DNA of 64,000 nt from Cristatella mucedo (taxonomy: Eukaryota > Bryozoa > Phylactolaemata > Cristatellidae): positions 2,032,501 through 2,096,500 of the forward strand of contig WPIO01000018.1 in the NCBI GenBank assembly GCA_009760855.2. The letters are read 5' to 3'. Below, in pieces: positions 1 to 12,780 of the stretch. Every line of letters starts with the position of its first letter. Position 1 is the first letter of the stretch. The notes under the pieces were generated by a model that searched no databases, had not been told where the DNA came from, and saw nothing but the letters and a program-made list of their open reading frames with translations. Both the position numbers and the translations under genes were made by a program.

Positions 1-1939
1 CCCACCGACCCGTACAAAATATATGGCCCATTCAATGATCGAAATATTCATAAACCTACGTCTTTATTAGGGGTACTGCTTTTACGATCAGAGCGTTTTT
101 ATGTAACCACCAAGTGTAATGACTTTATAACTTAAACGATACAAATGAAATTAACTGAGTAACAAATTCACGGTGCCATTGACTTTTTGAATGGCTCACA
201 GTTATTCACGATTTTTCATTTCGGATTATTGTCTTTGATTCATGTGTGCAATTCAAAATAATAGCTGCCTGTCCTTTGTACGGACAATAGACACAAGGAA
301 TATGTAGGGGTCTGCCAACTTGGCTGGCGATGGCTGGCGTACCTTATCTTTCTACCCTTAAGTGATGCGTAAGTGAAGAATATAGGCTCCCTTCTACCTA
401 TAAGGCCTCTTAGGCAATATCTACATCTTTATTGAATCATCAGATACCCTATCAGGTCCATTTCAAACGTTGAATAGCAGCAGCTGAAATGCCTCATGCG
501 GATCAGCTAAACTAGCCCGCCTTTCGAAGCTGTGGTCAGTCATTTTCGTGAGTCTCAAGGAAAAAGGAGCCGTCCGATCGTTCTCGTGTACTGACAGCAA
601 CTACTTCTGATCTGTTGGTAGCTAATCAGGGACTCGTTGATTCCTTGACTTGTTCGTGCGCTAACCAAGCAAACAATTTTCCTATTCATTCTAATAGGGT
701 AGCTATAGCAACGCAGAACCTATGCTTTCTACTGAAGCGCAACATTTTTTGGTTACGGCGAAAATGTTGGCATCAAGATCGGTGGCCACAGTATTTGTGT
801 AGCACCTCCTCCCCGTCTCCCGGGTACTTCATAGATCGCAATTTTGTCCTCAGATTCTTAAGCGTGGGCTACACTGTAAGCAACTCTCCTGAACAACTAC
901 GCTCTGGCGTCAGGTGCGCACCAAAAGCTTGTGAAATTATTAGCAGTACTACTAGTTCAACTTTGTTATGACGCGGGCTTTGCTTCTGTTGTTCGTCATT
1001 GCGAGAGGAAGAAGAAAGAAGAAAGCATACAAAATACCTCCCGTGTCGCAGCAGACGTCTACAGCTGACCTTCCGGTCTTCAGCTGCAAGCCGAAGCTGC
1101 AAGAGAAGTTTCGGCCCGTTTCACTGCCGTCCTATTCGCCTCGCGCCAGGCCAGCAAGCACAATCAACCGGTTGCCTGGCCGAACGAAGCTCGACTGGCG
1201 TGCAGACGTCTCGAGGAAGTAAAGCGGAAACCCAGTAGCAGTAGCCGAAACAGCGAGGGAAACCGTCAGACACTCGCGGACTAGTGGATGGCCGCTAAGA
1301 AAAAAATAAAACACCCACGTTAGTAGTCACAGCAAAAGAAACTATCGCGATGGCCGGACACCTTGTCCTGGTGACTCAATGCTACACTGGTAAACGAAAA
1401 CGTTGACCATTCGAGACTCTGGGCGAGTGGAGATGGTACTCACTGTCAACCGTCTGAACATTCCTCCCAATGTAAGGGTCCACATTTCACATTTAGTCGT
1501 AGATTGCCGACTAAAAACCAAATTCTCCATACGACACGCTCTCGTGTTTCGACCACATCCAATCGCTAGCTGCTTTGGCCGCTCTAGGTACGATCTACTT
1601 CTTTGACTGATTGCTGCAGGCAATTACCCCTGTGCCGATTCGACCAAGGAAAGAGACGGTTGATCTAGCGGCAACATCGAGCACGAACTTGAATATTAAA
1701 TAGCTCGCATCTCCACCTCCGTAACTTTTGTACCGCTCTGCTCACTCCTTACGGGGTCGTTTCGGCTAACCTTACTTTCGTGCGTCGCCTCCACATTTTC
1801 TTTCAAAGGATCAGTCCGCTCACCAGAAATCATGGTTTGTACGGGTTTTTACCTCATAAAAATATCCACAGTCCGATTCATTAGCGGTATCTTTAGAAAG
1901 GAGTTAAGAAATCACACAAAGAAGTTCTTCTACTACCTG
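1..1939. other. No gene recognised
   Basis: Mixed-composition sequence with only short open frames (the longest is 118 codons at 615-971) on both strands. None resembles a known protein family and none has convincing splice signals. I see no repeat family shared with the rest of the window. Confidence 0.4.
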
Positions 1940-2113
1940 CAAAGACGGAGCCATGGAGGCAAGGGGCAATTTTCCCCCAGCCCATGGACAGAGGGACACA
2001 CGTATAGCCTGGGGGCAAATTTTCCCAGGCCCAAGGGGCAGAAGCAGCGTACCTTCCCCTCAGCCTGAAAATTCTGACCTTGCCCCGATCTGAAAACTCC
2101 GGCTCCGCCCCTG
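1940..2113. mobile_element. Short hAT-type MITE
   Basis: A 174-bp element bounded by similar inverted ends. The left end reads CAAAGACGGAGCC and the right end, reverse-complemented, reads CAGGGGCGGAGCC. The 8-bp flanks actacctg and aattcctg agree at 6 of 8 positions, as expected of an old hAT target duplication. It has no coding capacity. The interior has repeated CCCAGG/GGGGCAA blocks. A related right-hand end occurs near 19207-19257. Confidence 0.5.
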
Positions 2114-2661
2114 AATTCCTGCCACTCTACTTCAGCAACGAGCTTCAATTGACCACAATTCACAAATCCGGTCTTCTTTTCCTGGTCGATACTAGCGGTA
2201 AGCCGTCCATCGTTTCCCGCCGAGTAGCACCTGTTAAGCCGTGAGGACTATCTCGTTCTAATCATGCTCCATTTTGTTCGCTTCTACCGTCAGCTTCCTT
2301 TGAACAGCTAGCACCCGATTGTATCTCCGTCTGCATGATGTCCGCAATGACTCTTGCAATCTGATAGAACGTGCTCCAACGACGAGACTGCAAGACATCT
2401 CACACACCGTTTGTCCTTGGCAGTTACCACCGGACCAAATTAAGCTGTAATGCGAAAAGGTTATATATATGTAGGGTGATGCAAGACGGCCAGCCAGTCG
2501 GGTTGCGAGCACCATGACTTAGTCCGTGCACATGATCTTGATAGATAGAGCCGACTCCCAAGTTATTCAGCGATGACTCAGAGTTTCGCTGACTGCTGTA
2601 CTGTCTTCGCGAGCCGTCTTTTTTCTTCGATCTCGTAAACTCCCCCTCGAGCCTTTGTTTA
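2114..2661. other. No gene recognised
   Basis: Sequence between the MITE and the long CT microsatellite. I see only short open frames and no recognisable motif. Confidence 0.35.
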
Positions 2662-2940
<279 letters not shown>

Positions 2941-3072
2941 CAGGAGATATCAGAATTTCTCTTCTATGGTTTGGATGCAAAAAAGCTCTGCCAAAGTAAC
3001 GTTTTACTTGGAAAGAGCAAGTCTCGCTTGTTTCGTCTGAATGCTTTCTACTAATTCAACTATAACAATTCA

Positions 3073-3827
3073 GCTTGTTTAGATAAAGATACCACGTCCA
3101 AGTTGGTCCATGCATTCGTGACATCCCGTCTCGACTTCTGCAACTCACTGCTTACTGGCCTACCAGCATGTGCGATCAGGCGATTGCAGCTGGTGCAAAA
3201 CTCTGCAGCTGGGCTTGTCTGTCGTGAGCGTCGCAGTTGCCACATTACTCCACTTCTCGCCGACCTGCACTGGCTACCAGTGAGGCAACGGATTGACTTC
3301 AAGGTTTTGTCGCTCACTTTTAGGTCCCTTCATTCTATGGTTCCAGCCTATCTGTCAGATATACTACCCCATCAGGCCAAGCATCGTACCACCTGCTTTT
3401 CGGAATCCAACAGTCTAGAAATACCTCATACAAACCTTAAATCCTTTGGAGACCGTGCATTTAGTTCATATGCTCCCAAAGCCTGGAACTCCTTCCCGAC
3501 CTGCGTCAGAACATCCCCTGACCTGACCACATTTAAAAGGAACCTAAAATCACATCTATTTAGGACAGCATTTAGTGGGTCCCTGTGATTCGTCCTTGAT
3601 GTGCTTATGCGTGCTGACACTGTGCATGCTACCACTAACCACATTTGCATGCTGACCCTGTGCATGTCACCCCTAACCATATTATTCATTTCGTTTATTT
3701 TTTTCAAGCATGATTTTACTTACCATTCAATGGCATTTCACTTTACAGCAAATGTAAATGGCCTAGAGTGAGATTAAGTTCTCTGAGGGCGTTTTATCAA
3801 GTGAATTGTTATTATTATTATTATTAA
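3073..3827 (+). mobile_element. L2-A LINE, 5'-truncated copy
   Basis: The 3' part of a CR1/L2-type non-LTR retrotransposon: the end of the reverse-transcriptase ORF, a 3' UTR, the conserved AAGCGCC...GGCGCTT-type hairpin in degraded form, then (ATT)n. The 5' truncation is typical of target-primed reverse transcription. It is highly similar to copies at 33700, 51093 and 8099. An oppositely oriented L2-A tail starts immediately after its (ATT)n run. Confidence 0.9.
3103..3588 (+). pseudogene. L2-A reverse transcriptase C-terminus
   Basis: An open frame of 161 codons with the block order usual for the end of CR1/L2 ORF2: [16 protein letters not shown], then [35 protein letters not shown], and finally APKAWNSFP and [11 protein letters not shown]. 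The palm domain with the YADD catalytic box lies upstream in a full element and is missing here, so the product cannot be an active polymerase. It is a remnant of an ORF2 whose protein would nick and reverse-transcribe at the target site. This is one of the best-preserved copies in the window, with no internal stop over this interval. The listed start is simply the first in-frame start-like codon, not a real initiation site. Confidence 0.88.
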
Positions 3828-3832
3828 CTATG

Positions 3833-3990
3833 CTAATAATAAAAATAACACTTTTGTGTAGCACCCTTAGAGAACTGAATCTCTCTCTAGGCACTTTACA
3901 GATGCTGTACAGACAGCGTTACCAAATTATTGGTGGTAACATCCGCAAGCAGAAGGCACAGCGTAAGCATGTACATGCACACTGATAGAC
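3833..3990 (-). mobile_element. L2-A 3' tail fragment
   Basis: A reverse-oriented tail, recognisable by CTTAGAGAACTGAATCTCTC followed by the complement of the conserved hairpin. It abuts the (ATT)n of the preceding plus-strand copy, tail to tail, suggesting insertion into the A/T-rich tail. Confidence 0.65.
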
Positions 3991-5273
3991 TAATGATTGA
4001 GTTTCATGAGTCAAGACTAACGGATTCATAAAACTATATATAATTCAATGAAGCGTTCTAGAAGAACTAGTAGGGCTCGCATTGGTAGTCAGCATGTTTT
4101 TCTCTTTTAATGCAGTTTATCTAGATGTAAGGAGATATACTTTTTATTTAAAACATATTTATCTGAATTACATTGTCTTTTGGGGTGCTTTCAAGTAAAA
4201 TGTAACTCAATATAAATTTCTTCGAATCGGAGGCTATATTTTAACAGCGCTCCGGCAGTCTGAAAGTATATAAATATGACAGCACCTGAATAGGAAAGAT
4301 GGAAAAGATGTTGACGATGCAGAAGTCAAAATTGTTGCCACTAAAGGCGGGTACTACGGTCCGAAAGCGGGACTTCATTGTGTTGGCGGTTCTGATTTGT
4401 ATATCGTAATTACAGCCAGATCCAGTAGCCATCTTCTCGAATTTCAACAGGAGTGGTGAGATCAGCCAGGTTAATAACTCTATATGTAAACTGCTAGTGC
4501 CTAGAAGTAGATTCGGTGCTCTAAGGGTGCCACTCACTTCTTAAAATATTTAGTGTTATTATTATCATAAGTCCTACTAGAACCAGCCGTTCTTGGAGTA
4601 TACCGTTGAGCCCACTGGGCCGCCAGGATACTCAATCGTAAACACACATTTTACCTCTGGAAAGTCTCTATCAAATTCAGGAAGCAGTAGACTATTTATG
4701 AATTGACAAGTTTGTTCTACTGCTGTTGAAAAATGCTTTGACAGCAGGCAGCAGACACTAATCAGCCAACTGACCAGCATTATGATGTAGCATTTTCCAT
4801 TGTGGTATAAGGACTTTTCATACCTTAAGCTGGCAGAACTCTGGCAATGGTGCTTTAATGTCTCTAGATGGCTCCGACTTGGCTCTCGGTAGATGTGAGC
4901 ATTCAGGTATAAAAATAGTGACCCTCCTGTAAAAAAGCAGGCTCAATTTTAATGACTCTTACCAAGCCGTCAGTTATCGCCAGATGAGACTATAATAACA
5001 ATAATAATAATAATAATATTAATAATATTATTAATAATAATAATAGTGTTAATTCATTGATCTAGTGGCCTATGGGAACTACGTAAATGTCTATCCAGGT
5101 GCTTCTGCAAGAGAAGCAGTAGTCCAGGGTAATTGCTTGAACATTATCATGTTTAAACAAAATTTCAAAAGCACAGAAAAAGACACTCTGGGATGCCAGT
5201 TATTAGCACTATTTGTAATTAACATGCAGTGAGTCGTACACAGGTACAGACGAATAACACACAGGAACAAAAA
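3991..5273. other. AT-rich, unrecognised open frames
   Basis: AT-rich sequence with (AAT)n near 4997-5045. Two minus-strand frames (4241-4537 and 4577-4780) have natural-looking amino-acid composition but match no family I recognise. They may be remnants of an old mobile element. No splice-supported gene is seen. Confidence 0.35.
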
Positions 5274-5470
5274 AGGACCCGTGAGCCGTGATGGTACACT
5301 AGGTAAGGCGGTTGCTTTCAGGGCCTCGGTCCCGAGGTCGTGGGTTCGATTCCTGCGGTGGGGCGATCCTTTATCGCCACTGCAAGCGGTGGTGATAGCC
5401 GTAAAGGCTCTTCTGTCGCTATACAAAAAGAGGCTGTTTAATCAGCTAGGATTTATTTATTTATTTTATA
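5274..5470 (+). mobile_element. SINE-B, near-complete copy
   Basis: A tRNA-like head with an A-box-like segment (TGGTACACTAGGTAAGG) and a clear B box (GGGTTCGATTCC). A body follows containing GTGATAGCCGTAAAGGCTCT and the end AATCAGCTAGG with a TTTA-type tail. At least nine other copies in the window share the body and end. Confidence 0.8.
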
Positions 5471-5655
5471 ATAATAATAATGCACTTGATTAAGTGCCCT
5501 CAGAGAACTCAATCTCTTTCTAGGTGCTTTACATTTGCTGGAAAGGGAAACGCGATTGAATGATGAGTAATATCATGCTTGATAAGCAACATGAATAACA
5601 TGGTTAGGGGTGGCATGCATAGGTTCAGCATGCAAGTGCGGTTAGTGGCACATCG
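5471..5655 (-). mobile_element. L2-A 3' tail fragment
   Basis: Reverse-oriented (AAT)n, then the hairpin complement and L2-A 3' UTR (CATGGTTAGGGGTGGCATGC). It lies directly against the SINE-B tail. Confidence 0.8.
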
Positions 5656-6321
5656 CACCAATCGGCATATAAAATTGTGCACCGACGCTCGCTCCTCCTT
5701 CGTGCTCCAACTTTCTGTTTGGCTCTAAGATCACTTCCAGCCTTGCCTGGTGGAACTGTCAAGCCAAGCGTATTGGCAAGCAGCTGACAGGTACAGGTGT
5801 ACTACCGCTAAAGCTGAAGAATCCTCTTAAGCCACACGGGGGGGGGGAGCCTGACATACCTGGTATGAAGTCGATGCTGGCCAGTTTTCTTACGGCTGCT
5901 GGTATAAATGCTTATTGTGCAGCAGCAATGTTGTAAGCATATTCACCTAAAGAATAATTGGTAAGACTGTGAACCACTGGTCTTGCTAGTTTGCATGCAG
6001 TAGTTTACGTACAAGAGAGGTGCATGGCTTAAGTTGTCAGCCCCAGTGCACTCTGAGCATCGGCACAGCCAGGATTAATCCAAGTTGAGGGCCAGTTGCT
6101 GAGTTTCCCAAAGGAAACCAATCATTGGTAGGCTGGGTAACAGGCAAATACACTTTGGGTTCTCCTTGTTTTCCATTGGCCTTCATCAAGCCTACACACG
6201 GGAGTCACATTATCAGGTTGGCTTGGCCGTGGTTCTATGGCATAAGCACCCATGTCTGAGCAGCAGCAGTACAAGAACTACTGTGCTATCGTGCCATAAT
6301 AAATGCTTGCCCAAAAGCTAC

Positions 6322-6470
6322 AACCCACGACCTCGGTCCCGAGGCCGTGAGTTCGAATCATGCGATGAGCGATTCTTTATCGCAGTGGCAAGCAGTGGCG
6401 ATAACCGTAAAGGCTCTTCTGTCGCTATGCAAAAGAGGCTGTTAAATCAGCTAGTACTTTTTTATACCAT
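6322..6470 (+). mobile_element. SINE-B, 5'-truncated copy
   Basis: Begins in the tRNA-like B-box region (GAGTTCGAATCATGC) and continues through the family body to AATCAGCTAG and a T-rich tail. Confidence 0.75.
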
Positions 6471-6728
6471 TGTATCCTTGATGACCGAGCTCAAGAGATG
6501 GAGCCTCTCTATGCTTAGCCAGAAATCATCCGAATGCCCCTAATGTGTCATCGGCCCTTCTGCGATCGGCTAATGACAGGTAAACCAAGTGGACAGGTGG
6601 GCCTGTGGTGGAGTCGAAAAGCCATCCGTGACCCCCCCCCCAAGCAGATATGAAGAACTATCTCGGCTAGTTCTACGTGCTTATCAATGGCGTGGGCGAC
6701 TAGCTGGATGTAGTGGAGCACATACTAC

Positions 6729-6905
6729 CTGATACAACAGCCAAATTTGCATAGCGACAGGAGAGGCTTTATGGCTATCACCACCACCACTACTGCTTGC
6801 AGCTGCAACAAGGGATCGCCCACCGAAGGATTCAAACCCACGACCTCGGGACCAAGGTCGTGAAAACCAACTGCCATACCTAGTGTGCCATCACGGCTCA
6901 CTGCA
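6729..6905 (-). mobile_element. SINE-B copy
   Basis: Reverse-oriented copy. Both the body (complement of GTGGTGATAGCC) and the tRNA-like head, ending in the complement of GTGAGCCGTGATGGCACAC, are visible. Confidence 0.75.
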
Positions 6906-8098
6906 TAATTCGCACCGAGAGATCTCTCAAAGATGAGTAGCATAGTGTGTTGGAAAAACCTGCACAGTGTGCTGGTAGGCTATACCTGATCGTTGGATTG
7001 CTTTATCCTCAAACCGATATCCCTCGATCAGGAGCCCAATTAGCTGCAGCAAACTGCTCGACTGAAATGGTTAGGCAGCTGGTAATATAATACCTGCTCA
7101 TAAACCAGACGAGTCAGCCCAAACAGGATCTGTTCCACCGTCGTTGCCGGAACTTGGAAGTCCTGCTGGCACCAGCTGGCCGGCCCACTACTAAACTTAG
7201 TGCATACCCTGCTGCTGTTTATCCACCTATATCCGAAATAACAGCCCCACATCCAAAATAAGGAGCCGCCCCTCGATCGCCGTAGAACCCCAGTCTCCAA
7301 ATTAAGAAGGCTGTCCCAGGTGTAACTTGAAGCTCCGGGTTGGTTCAGAATGAAGAAGCCTTGCACGAGCTTGAACCATGTAGAGTGGGTCTCCATGCAG
7401 TACATAGAATGCCAGCCTGATGTCGAGAGTCAGAGCACAGACTACAGGAGCTGACACTAAATTCTAACCTGGCAATCTTGGCAGCTTGAGCAAACACTTC
7501 ATGGCAAACAAGCAGAGCACAGCATAGGTTCGGGCACAGGGCAGCTCCTCTTAATGACCCACTGCTTGTAAGCATGGTTTCTATAGGCTCTGCTGTGTTC
7601 TGTAGGGTACTTCTATGCATTGAATTAGGACCAGCAAAAAGCCTATTTTTCTTACTCTGTGGCGATATGCTGGCTTGCTCCCTGCTTGCTTGGCCTTGCA
7701 TTTTGGTCGAAATAGAACGAATATACAAACCATATATGCACTGGGCATTAGCAGTCGTCAGCTGTCCTTAGCCGAATGCAGACGTCATTTGGTAGAATCT
7801 TCAAGAAAAAACCTCAGCTTCTGCCCAGCCTTGCTGATCAGCTTGCTCATCAAATGCTCAGTTGGTTGCTTAGGAGCTCCAACAATGTTTAGATCACATC
7901 CTGACCAGCTGCTTGTGTCAGGATGCTGCATATGTTGCTACTAAAGTGGGCAGCAGCTGTTTACCATTGCCAAGCCTCACAAGAATACGATATTCAGGAT
8001 GAGCTCTCTCACAGGCCCAAGCGTTCTGAGCAGGCTAGTAAATAGAATGCGACTCGCGAACTTGGGCAAATACAAGGCTTGAGTTGGCTAGAACCACA
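6906..8098. other. No gene recognised
   Basis: Short overlapping frames on both strands (up to 127 codons at 7345-7728, minus). None has a recognisable domain. Confidence 0.35.
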
Positions 8099-8807
8099 TC
8101 TTAGTTGGTCCATGCGGTCTTCACTTGTGTAACTAACTGCTCGCTAGCCTAAACAGCATGTGCAATCAGGCAACTACAGCTGGTGCAAAACTCTGCAGCT
8201 AGGCTTGTCTGTCGTGAGCGTCGCAGTTGCCACATCACACCACTTCTCGCCGACCTGCACTGGCTACCAGTCAAGCAACGGATCGATTTCAAGGTTTTGT
8301 CTCTCATTTTAGGTCACTTCATTCTTTGGCTCCAGCCTGTCGCTCAGATCTACTCTCCCACCAGGCTAAGCATCGTACCACCTGCTTTTCAGATTCCAAC
8401 AGTTTACCAATACCTCGTACAAACCTCAAATTCTTTGGAGACCGTGCATTTAGTATGTATGCTCCCAAAGCCTGGAACTCACTCCCGACTTGCATCACGA
8501 CATCCCCTGACTTGACTACATTTAAAAAGAGCTTAAAAACACCTATTTAGGACCGCATTTAGTGGGTCCCTGTGATTTGTTCTTAATGTGCTTACGCATG
8601 CTGACACTGTGCATGCTGCCACTAACCACACTTGCATGCTGACCCTGTGCATGTCACCCCTAACCATGTTATTCATGTTTTTTTTTATTAAGCACGATAC
8701 CACTCATCATTCGATCGCGGTTCCCTTTGCAGCAAATGTAAAGCGCCTAGAAAGAGATTGAGTTCTCTGAGGGAACTTTATCAAGTGTATTATTATTATT
8801 ATTATTA
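8099..8807 (+). mobile_element. L2-A LINE, 5'-truncated copy
   Basis: Parallel to the copy at 3073 but more diverged. The reverse-transcriptase C-terminal blocks ([31 protein letters not shown]) are split over two frames (8183-8515 and 8227-8550) by at least one frameshift. The conserved 3' hairpin with (ATT)n closes the element. Confidence 0.88.
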
Positions 8808-8925
8808 ACCGGTGTATGGTACTTTCTGGCCACCTGCTAGCCTGTGGGGCAGGTTTGAGAGGGTCTCCCCACTGGCATAATGGCGATTCTTCAAATTAAA
8901 TGGTGAGATTAGTGGTTTCTTGCAA

Positions 8926-9028
8926 ATTGCCTTTGCAGAAAATGTAAAGCGCCTAGAAAGAGATTGAGTTCTCTAAGGGTGCTTTATCAAGTGCCTTATT
9001 ATTACTATTATTATTATTATTATTATTA
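8926..9028 (+). mobile_element. L2-A 3' tail fragment
   Basis: Only the last ~70 bp of the 3' UTR, including AAGCGCCTAGAAAGAGATTG, and an (ATT)n run. It lies 120 bp after the end of the preceding L2-A copy in the same orientation. Confidence 0.8.
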
Positions 9029-10019
9029 ATGACATGCCAGCTACTCGGCTTGTCATAGGATGGAATGGCATTACCCATGCTTCCACTTCGTCTTCCTGGT
9101 CTGAGGTGGGCTTTGCTAGCGCACATGGTACTGTGTTAGCAACAAACAGGTCTCCGTCGGCAGGCACGCTGTAGACTCATACCTGCTAATATCTCATCCA
9201 AGCTTATCGCACTATGGTCGCCTGACGAGGCTGTGACGTCAATATGGCTGCTTCTAGGTTGGGATAGGCTATTCTAGGGAAGCTTGGCAAACAAGCAGGA
9301 ACTTGATGCTGTCAATCGAGTGGCTCATCGCTAAGCATGGCCCTTCAGCACACGATTTATGGTTTTCCTGGAAGAACTGAGGCACGGCATGGCGATCCAC
9401 TTCACAGCATTCAGGCAACAAGCAGCCATTGCCAGTTTGGCCAATAGATAAAGCAGCTGCGGCAGCCAAAGAAATCCCAAGCCCCCCCCCCCCCACTACT
9501 CCACTTACGTGTGCTCAACGTAGTACCACATTTGTGATTGCAGTGGATATTGCTCGTGTCGCATCGGCTGTGAGCATAGTGGAGCAATCACACAATTCCC
9601 AAGATTCAAAAGCTTTGGAGCACCCCTACCCTGTCCCTTAACCCCCCTGCACGATCGCCAAGATACAGCTAGCCGTCGCTGCCTAGCTCCTCTATGCTGT
9701 GTTCTTGATAACCCAGGGTCTACCTATTGCTACCTGGACACTCACTACTGAAAGGACGAAGGGAAAGCATTCAGCTCGCCGGCATCTGGATTGTGCAGGG
9801 GTGGGGAAATAGTAGACCGGGTCAGTGCCCCTAGCTCGTCTTGCATATCTTCTGTAACTGCTACCCGAACAAGCAGATCAATATTAGCCGCTCTTGCTAT
9901 TGCAGATATCTAGCCTTTCATCTCAATCTCGGATCAAGTAAAGCCTATCTGCACTGGTACTAATCGGCCCCCCTCTTATGTGGTTCTGCTCCTTCTACTG
10001 AGGGCAGGTAATTTCAAGG
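9029..10019. other. No gene recognised
   Basis: Contains a 13-bp poly-C tract near 9483. No coding or repeat assignment could be made. Confidence 0.35.
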
Positions 10020-10190
10020 TTAGCTGATTCAACAGCCACATTTATGTAGCAGCAGAAGAGCCCTAACAGCTATCACAACCACTTGCAATGGTCAATAAAG
10101 GCTCACCCACTGCAAGACTCAAAGCCACAACCCGGGACCTAAAGAGCGATCACCTTATCTCCTGGGCTCAGACCCAGGAGCAGCCTGTTT
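10020..10190 (-). mobile_element. SINE-B, diverged copy
   Basis: Reverse-oriented. Complement of the AATCAGCTA end, the body (AGAGCCCTAACAGCTATCAC) and a degraded tRNA-like head. Confidence 0.6.
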
Positions 10191-10639
10191 AAAGTCCTTC
10201 CACACCTCAGCAGTATTTCCTCGCTTTTCTGAGACACTCGAAAGATGCACATTCCTGATCGGCTAACCTCTACTAATGGTCTGCTTTTCGTGAAGCATAT
10301 CCACCGAAGTCTAATGTAGTGTCGGCAAAGAGGCTACCCAAAGCAGGAACTACCCACCGGAAACCCTGAGGCATGCTCTCACAGGCGATCGCACTCACTT
10401 CTTAACTCGGCTCTTCTACGGTCGCAAAGTGCGATTGTACACGCAAGTGCTCGCCCACGTGTTCACAGACTAGTCAGGTTCGTCTTTTCCATAATCTTTT
10501 CTTGTATCTCCTCTTGATCTTAATGCCTATCTCTCTCTGCCTCTGCCTATCTTCTCCTCTATCTCTACCTCTATCTGCACGTGTGTGGGCTTGAATGTCT
10601 GGTTTCTTCGGTGGCTATGTGTGCTCGTATGTCTGTTAG

Positions 10640-10765
10640 TAGGTGTGAATGCTTGTGTGTGTGCGTGTGAGTGCACGTGGGTGTGTGAATGTGTGCGCGT
10701 GCGCGTGCGCGTCTGTGTGTAAGTGCGTGCGCGCGCGTCTGCTCGTGCGCGGCGGTGTGCATGCA
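10640..10765. repeat. (GT)n / (GTGC)n low-complexity tract
   Basis: Alternating purine-pyrimidine GTGTGTG and GCGCGTGCGCG stretches, potentially Z-DNA-forming. The overlapping Thr/His/Arg-rich frames are artefacts. Confidence 0.8.
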
Positions 10766-10870
10766 TACGAGCACACTAACTTGCCTGTGGGGGAGGCGAG
10801 GGTGTGTGGGTTTGCGGCACGGGCATCCATTTCCATGCTTCTAACAGTGTCTCTGTTGCCTTGTCGCACT

Positions 10871-11004
10871 GATTTGGCCCAGCGGTTAAGGTGCGCTCGC
10901 CCGACCAAGGTCTGGCCAAGGTTGTGGGGTCGAGCCTTGTGGTATATGTGAAGCACCTGAATAGAGATAAAGTTCTCTTGGGGTGCTATACGAATGCATT
11001 TTAT
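10871..11004 (+). mobile_element. SINE-A copy
   Basis: The tRNA-like head has an excellent A box (TGGCCCAGCGGTTAAGG, resembling Leu/Ser tRNA) and a B-box remnant (GGGGTCGAGCCTTG). The 3' half carries the L2-A-like hairpin (CACCTGAATAGAGATAAAG, then TTCTCTTGGGGTGC). Confidence 0.85.
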
Positions 11005-11489
11005 TGTTGTCTGTTCTGTGCATTTTCCGTCACTCTTCTCGACCCCGTCATTCTTCTTCCTTGTGACACTCAATGTTGAAATACAATGCATTGTGTAAAG
11101 TACCAGATGATGACATGTAAAATCCGTGAAAAATAACGGAATTTAGGAAATCATAAAAAGGCAAGCAATAGTTAGCTGCCAAGAAAGTGCTTCCACACGA
11201 AGCATTTGCACCTGCGTGCACTTGAACGGGGTAAGAATATTCATGCTTCAGCAATTTGGTAGGAATCAGTTTGCCCTGACCACTTAAGTGAAAGCTTTGC
11301 TTTCCCGACACCCGATCGAGATTAATTCTGTATGTGTAAGTCAGCTCCAACACCAAACCATTTGTAGCTCTCCAGTAGTGGTTAGCTGAGCCGGATGCTT
11401 GTATTGTCAGGTAACTTGGCTGTGTGCAAAAAAACGATTGATTTGACCATTAATGCTAGAAGCCCTGCCATCTGTTCACTATTCCTTTG

Positions 11490-11636
11490 ATTGGCCACCG
11501 AGTTGCTCCGTCGCCATGGCAAGTGCAGGGGGAGCGGCTGAGCTGGAGCCATTTTAGTTTGTTTTTGCTTCCAGTGCTCCTGTCAGCTGCTATATAAATG
11601 CCCTACTTTGGTCTAAAGCACCCGGATGTTCACTTC
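11490..11636 (+). promoter_or_regulatory. Possible TATA promoter
   Basis: An inverted CCAAT (ATTGG, 11490-11494), a consensus-quality TATATAAA at 11591-11598 and an initiator-like TTCACTTC about 38 bp after it. No recognisable gene follows: the frame starting at 11598 is 61 codons and matches nothing known. Such motifs also arise by chance. Confidence 0.2.
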
Positions 11637-11990
11637 TATTTACAGCTGCAAGCTTTAGTCATTGCAGCACCACGAGCTTATCCGGATTTCAGTCAAGTAG
11701 ATGGCCAAACTTTACCAGGCAGTAAATCGTGGGGGCTGAAGGGCATGTCCGGGCAGCATGTAGTCCGGCATGTCCTGTGGTAACGATCGAGGGGTTAGGA
11801 CCGTCCTCTGGTACGGTTGGGTACTGGCATTCAATCGTGAGCTTTGTAGCAGTACCCCTTGAGCAGGTGCAGTGGCAAAGCAAGGACTCCTGTTTTGCCC
11901 ATCATCCGGCCTCTAAGTAGCGTTGAATCAAAATGAAAACCATATCGCATGCACTTGAGCCCACTTTGTTATCGCTTGAATCCATTCAAT

Positions 11991-12212
11991 CAGAGGTGAA
12001 GCCAGGATTGGAGTGCTCGGGTTGGCACAGGGGTCTGGGGACTGGAGCCCTCCGTAAAGAGGGGTCACCCCCAGCACCTACAGCATGGGAAAATTGGTCG
12101 AAATGACACCCAGGCCAAGAGACCAGCCGCCCGACATGGTGTCAGACTCGGCTCCCACCTACCAGGCTAGGGGTGGCAGCTGCCAGCCTACCACCCCCTG
12201 ATTTCACCTCTG
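11991..12212. mobile_element. hAT-type MITE
   Basis: 222 bp with perfect 8-bp terminal inverted repeats CAGAGGTG/CACCTCTG, extending imperfectly inward (CAGAGGTGAAGCCAGG versus CAGAGGTGAAATCAGG). The flanking octamers cattcaat and caagcaat agree at 6 of 8 positions. No coding capacity. Confidence 0.65.
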
Positions 12213-12780
12213 CAAGCAATGTCATGGAACAAGAGGTCATGTTGCTCCGAAATATACGTACATACTGCTTCTAGTAATCTTGAGTACATTTGCAACCACT
12301 TGCCAAGAAACACCAGGTGCTACGCATGATTTCGGGAGACAGCCATTGATCAACTCTGCATGCAAAGCTAGGTGCCAGCACAATGCACTTGCGCAGTACC
12401 ATCGGGCATCAGGAGAAAGCTAAAAGTACCTTGGGCCCCCCATTGTAACATACCAAAGCTGCCCTCTCAAACTTACTATTTGCTGCCTCTAGCAAGGTCA
12501 AAGTCTGGCCAGTCCACTGGCCTAATCTTAGCAATGGCCCTACAATAACATGGAAGTTTAGAATTCCCTACTGACTGGGCAAATCTATCTGCAGCTGGCT
12601 TTGAGCAGCATACGCCTTCAAAGCCAGGTGACTTCCAAGAGCCATAAAGCAGGCAATTCAAAATGGCAAGGAACTTGCATATAATGTTCGTGCTCCCTTT
12701 CTTTAGAACCAGCCAGATCTCGTCACCAGACCCGAAAGAGGCTTCTATCTGCTGCCTACGGGGAAAGGTGCTCACCTCTA

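Noticed and set aside
10871-10950. tRNA gene
   Set aside because: A and B boxes are present, but no complete cloverleaf, and the unit is repeated with an L2-like 3' end, so it is the head of a SINE. The same holds for the SINE-B heads.
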